Origin: Crotalaria pallida
Taxonomy: Eukaryota > Streptophyta > Magnoliopsida > Fabales > Fabaceae
Reading direction: 5' to 3'
NCBI GenBank assembly: GCA_037953625.1
Contig: CM075652.1
Location: forward strand, 75,731,501-75,795,500
Length of the DNA stretch: 64,000 nt
Shown: positions 58,399-64,000 of the stretch, one piece after another
How the letters are laid out: every line of letters starts with the position of its first letter
Position numbering within the stretch: the stretch's first letter is position 1
The notes under the pieces: model-generated
Databases searched by the model: none
What the model saw: only the letters and a program-made list of their open reading frames with translations
Told to the model about the DNA's origin: nothing
Made by a program: the position numbers and the translations under genes

Positions 58399-59258
58399 CT
58401 AAGGCGTTCCAGGAGGAGTGAGTTGAGATACTATACCACACTCTTTTAGATAGTCATCGAACTCTTGGCTAAGGTATTCACCACCTCGATCAGATCGAAG
58501 GGCTTTAATACTTTTGCCAAGTTGATTTTGTACTTCATTCTTGAATTCCTTGAACTTTTCAAAGGTTTCATGTTTGTATTTCATTAGATATACATACCCA
58601 TATCTACTAAAATCATCAGTAAATGTGACGAAGTACCGGTAACCTCCTCTAGCATTTGAACTCATAGGCCCACATACATCTGTATGTATGAGTCCCAAAA
58701 GTTCATTAGCCCGTTCACTGCTGCCAGTAAATGGGCCCTTTGTCATCTTGCCCAACAAACAAGACTCACATGTCTCATAAGATTCAAAATCAAATGAGTC
58801 TAAGAATCCATCTTTATGAAGCTTAGAAATGCGTTTCTCATTTATATGGCCCAAACGACAATGCCAAAGAAAAGTTTGGTTTGTATCATTTGATTTAAAC
58901 CTTTTAGCATTAATGTTATAGACTAGACGATCAAGATCTAACAAATAAAGACGATTTATTAATTGTGCACTGCCATAAAACATCTCATTCAAATAAATGG
59001 AACAACACTTGTTCCTTATTGAAAACGAAAAACCTACTTCGTTTAAACATGAAACTGAAATAATATTCCTACGAATAGCAGGTACACAATAAACATCCTC
59101 TAGTTCTAAAACTAATCCACTAGGTAAGGTTAAACTACAAGTTCCAACAGCAATGGCTGCAACTCTTGCTCCATTTCCAACTCGCAGTTCGACTTCACCT
59201 TTAGCTAATCTTCTACTCCTTTTTAGATCCTGCACATTAACACTGAGGAAACCGCAAT
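58399..59258 (-). pseudogene. H pol, protease end and integrase
   Basis: About 286 codons: RSRRLAKGEVELRVGNGARV (protease to GAG-pre region), zinc-binding HCRLGHINEKRI with CESCLLGK, integrase D (IHTDVCGP) and second D (RSDRGGEY). Stopped by an in-frame TAG at 58399-58401, between the second D and the catalytic E, which lies in the next frame piece (SERRNRTLLDM). The right side is cut by the K LTR; the open frame's apparent start beyond 59258 is K sequence. Confidence 0.87.
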
Positions 59259-60852
59259 TGGTGGGTGACACAACTAAGGAACCCTAGGAGAACGCCTAGA
59301 AGGGGGGGTTGAATAGGTGTAAAAGAAACCTTGAAAGATTTTCGAATGAAATGAATCGAAACAATCAAAACAAATGATTTTTGCAAATTCTTCAGCACTT
59401 AATCAATTAAACTGAACTTTAATCGATTAAGACCAGAAAAATCAAATTAACTTAATCGATTATGAATATGCTTAATCGATTAAATCTATCAGAAACTGAA
59501 AAATCACTTTTTCAATCGCATACGAAAATCAATCAATCAACACGTAAGATCAGAGATTCAGTGAAAAAGATTAACACCTATATTCTTATTAATTACCTAG
59601 GTTATGAAAATGATTTTCCCCAATCTAATTTGAACAATTAAGATTCAATTCAATCAATTATGAAAATCACTCTTTTCTAGGTTTTCAAGCAAGAACACAA
59701 TGAATTGACTTGAATGTAAAGAGTAAGGGTTTAGAGATACGACACAAGGATTTATCCTGGTTCACTTTCATCCACTTGAAAGCTACATCCAGTCCCCTCT
59801 TCAACCAAGAGAGATTCTTCACTATGAGGAATTAGAGTTCTCAAATTACAAGTAAATGCCTCCCAAGACTCCCTTCTTGATAGCCTACAAGAGATACTCC
59901 ACACCCTTGCCTTGTAATCCTATTGATCTTCTCTCTAATCTAACCTCTACCCCTTGTTGATAATCCACACAACAAGTCTTCACTTGCTTGATGATAATCC
60001 ACACACCAAGGCTTCACTTTGCTTGATTCACAACCAAGACTTCTTCTTCAATTTGAATGAACTTTGCTTGATGATAATCGACACACCAAGTCTTATTGTT
60101 TGTTGTAGATGACTTGCCTCTTGCAAAGATTACAACACAATAGAAAACACAATGACACTCCTATGAATCTCAATCAATAGCTATGACAAATCACCATGAG
60201 AGATTCTAGAGTTCTTGATCAAAGAATATGAAAATAGAAAAGCTTTGATCTTTGAAATTGAGAGAGAATAGAGTGGCTTGATTTCTTGTAAAACTTGTAT
60301 GAAAATGATTCTAGATGATCACAATAATTGGGAAAAGGTTTATATAAAATCTCTAAAAGTTATGAGACTTAAAAACTGATTTTGAGAAGTGAAAAACGTA
60401 TTTTAAAAATCAGATCTACAGTGTTTAATCGATTAGATACATGCATAATCGATTAGTAATCGATTAAACTGATTCATAATCGATTAACCCCTGTTGAAAT
60501 CACTTGAAAACTTGTTTTCTCAAAACTAAACCTTTTCTTTCAAACCTTTAAGCCACCTATTGATTTTAGGTAAAGTGAAAACTCAAATTATGATATAATC
60601 ATGCAATCAAAAGAGATTCACTACCCTATAAGAAACTCTACCCAAACTCATCAAATAAAAGACTAAGTCTAGAGAGGCAAATAATATTACAATAATAAAA
60701 CACAAACTAGATCTTCATAAGTCATCATGAGTTGGCTCTCTCTTCTTCACTTGATGTTTGTTGTTGCTTGTTGAACTTGAAACTTGATCAATATCTTTGT
60801 AGCTTGTTCAAAACCTTTTGTCATTATCAAAACATTCTCAATGGAACTTACA
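59259..60852 (-). repeat. K 3' LTR
   Basis: Ends (+ strand) AACTTACA before a polypurine tract (AATCTCCCCC). Contains a TATA box (TTTATATAAACC on the - strand, about 60339-60350) and TTAATCGATTA palindromes both upstream of it (60424-60487) and near the LTR 3' end (59398-59490). The GGGGGGGTTGAATAGG segment (about 59304) resembles the same position in J. Confidence 0.8.
60339..60350 (-). promoter_or_regulatory. TATA box of K 3' LTR
   Basis: TTTATATAAACC on the sense strand, about 80-150 bases downstream of four TAATCGATTA palindromes. Confidence 0.55.
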
Positions 60853-61485
60853 ATCTCCCCCTTTTTGAAAATGACAAACATGTTTTGAAGTTGTTTGAAG
60901 TTGTTGACGCTTTAACTATTTGATCACTTGGTGAGACTCTTGCTCCCCCTTAATCAATGCAATTTACATTTGAAATCCAATTGATAGAAGCTTGATTCTC
61001 CCCCTATCTTCAACAACTTTGCTCAACCTACATAAAAACAACCATTCTCCCAAAACAAACTATTTCTCCCCCTTTGGCATTATCAAAAAGTAATATAAAC
61101 CAATTGAAATATAAAATGCTTAGCCAAAATAAGAGAAATCACCAATCATTTCTTCACAACATTGATACCAATTGAAAGATAAGAACCAAAAATAATCAAT
61201 GATACCAATTGAAAAGCTAATTGTCACTAATTGAAAAAATATCATAAAAGCATGATAATCATCTAATGATTACTCAATGATACCAATTGAACTTTAGAAA
61301 AAATAATACCAATTGAGAAAAACTATAATTGATACCAAATAAGAATATTCAACAATATCACTTGTACCAAATTTTACCACTTTGTAGGTCATTCACTTGA
61401 GATGTAAATGTAATACCAATTGAAGATGCAAATTTAAGAATAACACTTGTAAGCCCTTTGCTCTTCAATCATACCTACAAAACAA
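60853..61485 (-). mobile_element. K 3' non-coding region with repeated motifs
   Basis: Polypurine-type CTCCCCC tracts at about 60855, 60943, 60991 and 61064. GATACCAATTG or AATACCAATTG repeats at about 61165, 61201, 61278, 61306 and 61411, plus shorter forms. No ORF. Confidence 0.75.
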
Positions 61486-62856
61486 TCATGCTTTACTTTT
61501 TGGTATCCAAATGGTTTTGGATCCATTTTTGTTAGTTAAGGGAATCTCACCCTTCTTAACCCAAATAAACTTTCCTTTAGGTATACCATGCACTTTAATA
61601 TAACACACATTTGAAGTATGTCCATGAGTACCACAATAGAAACATGTTGGTGCATTTGAAAAATCAACTTTAGAAAAATCAACAACATTTCTATGAGAAT
61701 TACTCTTAGCATTAGCATAACCCAAACCAAACTTGTTTGAATTTTCTCTTTGAAAATTTAACAACGTGCGCAATCTAATATCACCATTTGTGAAACTTGC
61801 AAGCTTATTTTTCAAAATTACATTTTCATCTTTAAGCAACTTGCAATTTTCACAATCAACCACAATATTCAATCTACTAGCACAATCACAAGAAGAACTA
61901 GCATAAATGAGATCAAGGGTTTCATTTTCAAGATTAAGCTCATCAACTTGTTTTTGAAGTTCTAAAATCTCTTTTTGATGTTTCAAAATGAGCTTCTTTC
62001 TTTCAATGTTTTTCAAAACTAGTTTTTCAAGTTGTTCATGCATTTCTTCATAAGCATTATATAACAATTCATATTTAGAAGAAATTTCGGATTTAGTATG
62101 ACTTACATTGCTATCCTCGCTTTGTTCACTTGATTCATCATTTGAACTTTCCTCTTCATTGACTTGAACAAGCAAGTTGAGATTAGCAACTTCTTCATCA
62201 TCCGACGAACTATTTGATGTGCTTTTCTTCTCTTCTACATCACTATCCCAAACTATGTATGCTCTTTTAGATTTTGAATTTTTCTTTTCTTTCTCCTTCT
62301 TCTTGAGATACCTAGAGCATGAGTACTTGAGATGACCAGGTTTTCCACATTCATGGCAAACTACACCTTCTTTTGATGTCTTGGTCTTGTAGTGTGGGGA
62401 ATCCTTCTCTTTACCTTTGTCTTTGTTCAACCTTCCTTTTCTCCTTAGAAACTTGTCAAACTTCCTTAGTAAAAGTTTCATTTCTTTTTCATCAACATCT
62501 GAATCGGAATCTTCACTATCATCATCATTGGAACTCTCTTTCTTATTGTATGATCTATTGACTTTAAGAGCAAGTCCCTTTCTTCCATTGTTCTTATCCG
62601 ACTCTTCATTGATACTTAAACATCCAAGCTCCATTTCATGTTCTTGAAGCTTTCCGAAAAGTGTTGCTAGATCCATAGCATCCAAATTCTTAGATTCGAC
62701 AATAGCCGTTACTTTTGGTTGCCAATTCCTGTCTAAACATCTCAACACTTTGTTAGAAAGTTCACCTTGTAAGAAAGTCTTACCAAGAGCAAGTAAATGG
62801 TTAATAATATGAGTAAAACGCTTTTGCATATCATTAATAGATTCATTTGGAAGCAT
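61486..62856 (-). pseudogene. K gag, main part
   Basis: 456 codons, clearly related to J gag: MLPNESINDMQKRFTHIINH, LFGKLQEHEMELG, CCHC CHECGKPGHLKYSC, a coiled-coil-like Lys/Glu-rich segment (about residues 270-330), second CCHC CFYCGTHGHTSNVC near the C-terminus, ending IWIPKSKA at a TGA. The apparent ATG start is internal to gag: the frame continues upstream after a TAA (62857-62859). Confidence 0.88.
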
Positions 62857-63164
62857 TTAAAACAATTCATAATCACGCATTAAAGCATTCAATCTAGCTC
62901 TCCTAACCTCACTAGTTCCTTCATGAGTCACTTGTAAAGTGTCCCACATTTCCTTAGCACTAGTACATTGGGAAACTCTAAAGAACTCATCATAGGATAA
63001 AGCGGAGGTAATGATATTCTTTGCTTTATAATCATATTGAACTTTCTTTCTATCATCATCCTTCCACTTATCCTCGGGGATTAAATGTACTACGCCTTCA
63101 ACTAAACTAGAGGGGATATGAGGACCTTTTTCAACTACTTTCCAAATTTCACTATCTATGGCTT
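62857..63164 (-). pseudogene. K gag, N-terminal part
   Basis: About 100 codons of gag (AIDSEIWKVVEKGPHIPSSL, NIITSALSYDEFFRV, EGTSEVRRARLNALMRDYE), in frame with the main part but ended by TAA at 62857-62859. The true N-terminus (about 35 residues by comparison with J) is cut off by the L LTR at 63165; residues beyond that point in the open frame are LTR sequence. Confidence 0.87.
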
Positions 63165-63424
63165 TGTAACACCCCAAAATTTTAATCCCCGATTAATGAA
63201 ATGTTAATTATAATTTAATTATAATTAATAGTCTCCAAATTAATCCTTGATTAAAATATGTGTGTATATAATTAGCTTGCATGTGAGAAATTATTTAATA
63301 AATAATTTAAATGCCTAAAATGTATATTTTGCATATTAGTCCCTGGGTTGGGACCTAGAAGCAATTAAAGGAAAGGTTTTGGAGAGAAAGTAAATAAAAT
63401 AATTATTTTTCAAAATCTGGGCGA

Positions 63425-63458
63425 ATTACTCGAGTATTACTCAGAATACTCGAGTAAT
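63425..63458. repeat. Inverted repeat ATTACTCGAGTATT in L LTR
   Basis: ATTACTCGAGTATT (63425-63438) and its exact complement AATACTCGAGTAAT (63445-63458) with a six-base loop, about 65 bases upstream of the first TATA box. Confidence 0.85.
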
Positions 63459-63509
63459 CTGGGTCAAACTGCACGAGTTAGTGCGTTTGATGAGTCACAG
63501 CCAACGATT

Positions 63510-63592
63510 CCTCTCTATGCCTATAAAAGCTCATCTCCATGGCAGTCGTGTCGCGACGCATGATGCCTCTCTATGCCTATAAAAGCTCATCT
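63510..63592 (+). promoter_or_regulatory. Duplicated TATA-box region of L LTR
   Basis: A 27-bp sequence containing GCCTATAAAAGCTCATCT is repeated exactly at 63510-63536 and 63566-63592 (period 56), giving two TATA boxes at 63521-63529 and 63577-63585. Confidence 0.75.
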
Positions 63593-64000
63593 TCAACCCT
63601 TAGCCAAGAATTTTGCTTAACTTTGTTGAAATTGAAGAAGTTAGGGTTTCTGAGTTGTGAGCTTCGATTCTCTTTCTCTACATTGATTTGAAACACAAAC
63701 CAAACACGAATACAAAGCTTACATCTTGAGCTTTGTATAGAGAGTGAAAACGTGAGATTTGAGTGAGTAAGCTAAGAGAATTGAAGAATTGAAGTGAAGC
63801 TGTTCTTGCTCGAGTTGGTGTCTGAAGCTTACTTTGATCATCGATTTCGGTAAGCTCGTGAATCCCTGAGTCTCAAACTTAATTCCTTTAGTTAGTTCAT
63901 GTTGCATAGAGTTAACAAATCTAATTTTCCCCAATTTAAATCTCTGTTCCATGCACAAACCAATTCCATTTTGGTATGGTACTGATGAGCATTTTATTTC

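Larger units (their letters stand above)
44977..59258 (-). mobile_element. Element H, Angela-like Ty1/copia (carries J; interrupted by K)
   Basis: 3' LTR 44977-46657, then (- strand) RNase H, RT and integrase coding, broken by J (47087-56806) and cut in the protease region by K at 59259. The 5' half and 5' LTR lie right of the window. The 1.7-kb LTR starting (sense) TGTTGGAG and the RSRRLAKGEVELRVGNGARV segment point to the Angela lineage (inference). Confidence 0.8.
59259..63164 (-). mobile_element. Element K, SIRE-like gag-only derivative
   Basis: 3' LTR 59259-60852, 3' non-coding region 60853-61485, gag 61486-63164, then cut by the L LTR. Pol is missing: after the gag stop about 40 bases still align with the start of J pol (to GAGCAAAGG), then the sequence is 3'-region. 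The left boundary is uncertain between 59259 and 59266. Confidence 0.8.
63165..64000 (+). repeat. Element L, LTR (5' part, runs off window)
   Basis: Begins TGTAACACCCCAAAATTTTA inside K gag (target probably GGCTT, 63160-63164). A CTATAAAAG box occurs twice in + orientation, so L is probably + strand. Upstream lies a perfect 14-bp inverted repeat (63425-63458). Gypsy-type LTR ends. No coding sequence seen before the window ends. Confidence 0.8.

Overview
The window is plant nuclear DNA made almost entirely of nested LTR retrotransposons. I see no host gene, rRNA, tRNA gene or CRISPR array. It is AT-rich and carries Ty1/copia (SIRE/Maximus-like and Angela-like) and Ty3/gypsy (Tekay-like) proteins, initiator-Met tRNA primer sites, and many TAATCGATTA palindromes that I associate with legume LTRs. 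A dicot, probably a legume, pericentromeric region is my best guess; this is inference.

Left part, 1-43965. A broken gypsy element (G) was hit by element A (5989-43965, + strand, LTR about 2.6 kb, no protein). A's 5' LTR was hit by E1 (1-5988, + strand, TSD tatag). A's internal region was hit by B, a solo LTR (7100-38283, TSD attcc). B was hit by C (8305-33545, - strand, TSD attag), and C's 3' LTR by D (11936-25187, - strand, TSD tatca). G > A > B > C > D is a five-level nest, and every junction can be read.

B, C and D form one unusual group. Their LTRs are 5.5-6.3 kb, while the internal regions of C and D are only 0.95 and 0.68 kb, with just a primer site and a polypurine tract. In B and C a TATA-like box lies 0.75-1 kb into the LTR, so about 4.7 kb would be transcribed leader (R/U5). 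That leader carries a roughly 420-bp block conserved in all three families, with a long-range stem whose arms co-vary, a second co-varying hairpin, a conserved GGTGAG splice-donor-like site, and near its 3' end a small ORF (141 aa in D, a related open frame in C). This is the best candidate here for an undescribed system.

Right part, 43966-64000. G has an RT fragment on the - strand beside a gag fragment on the + strand. Its gag is interrupted by H (Angela-like copia, - strand, 3' LTR 44977-46657). H is interrupted by J, a SIRE/Maximus-like copia with gag and a pol carrying three in-frame stops (47087-56806), and by K, a SIRE-like derivative with gag but no pol (59259-63164). K's gag is interrupted at 63165 by the LTR of L, which runs off the window. 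Coding sequence is limited to these broken gag and pol genes and the small ORFs in the giant LTRs.
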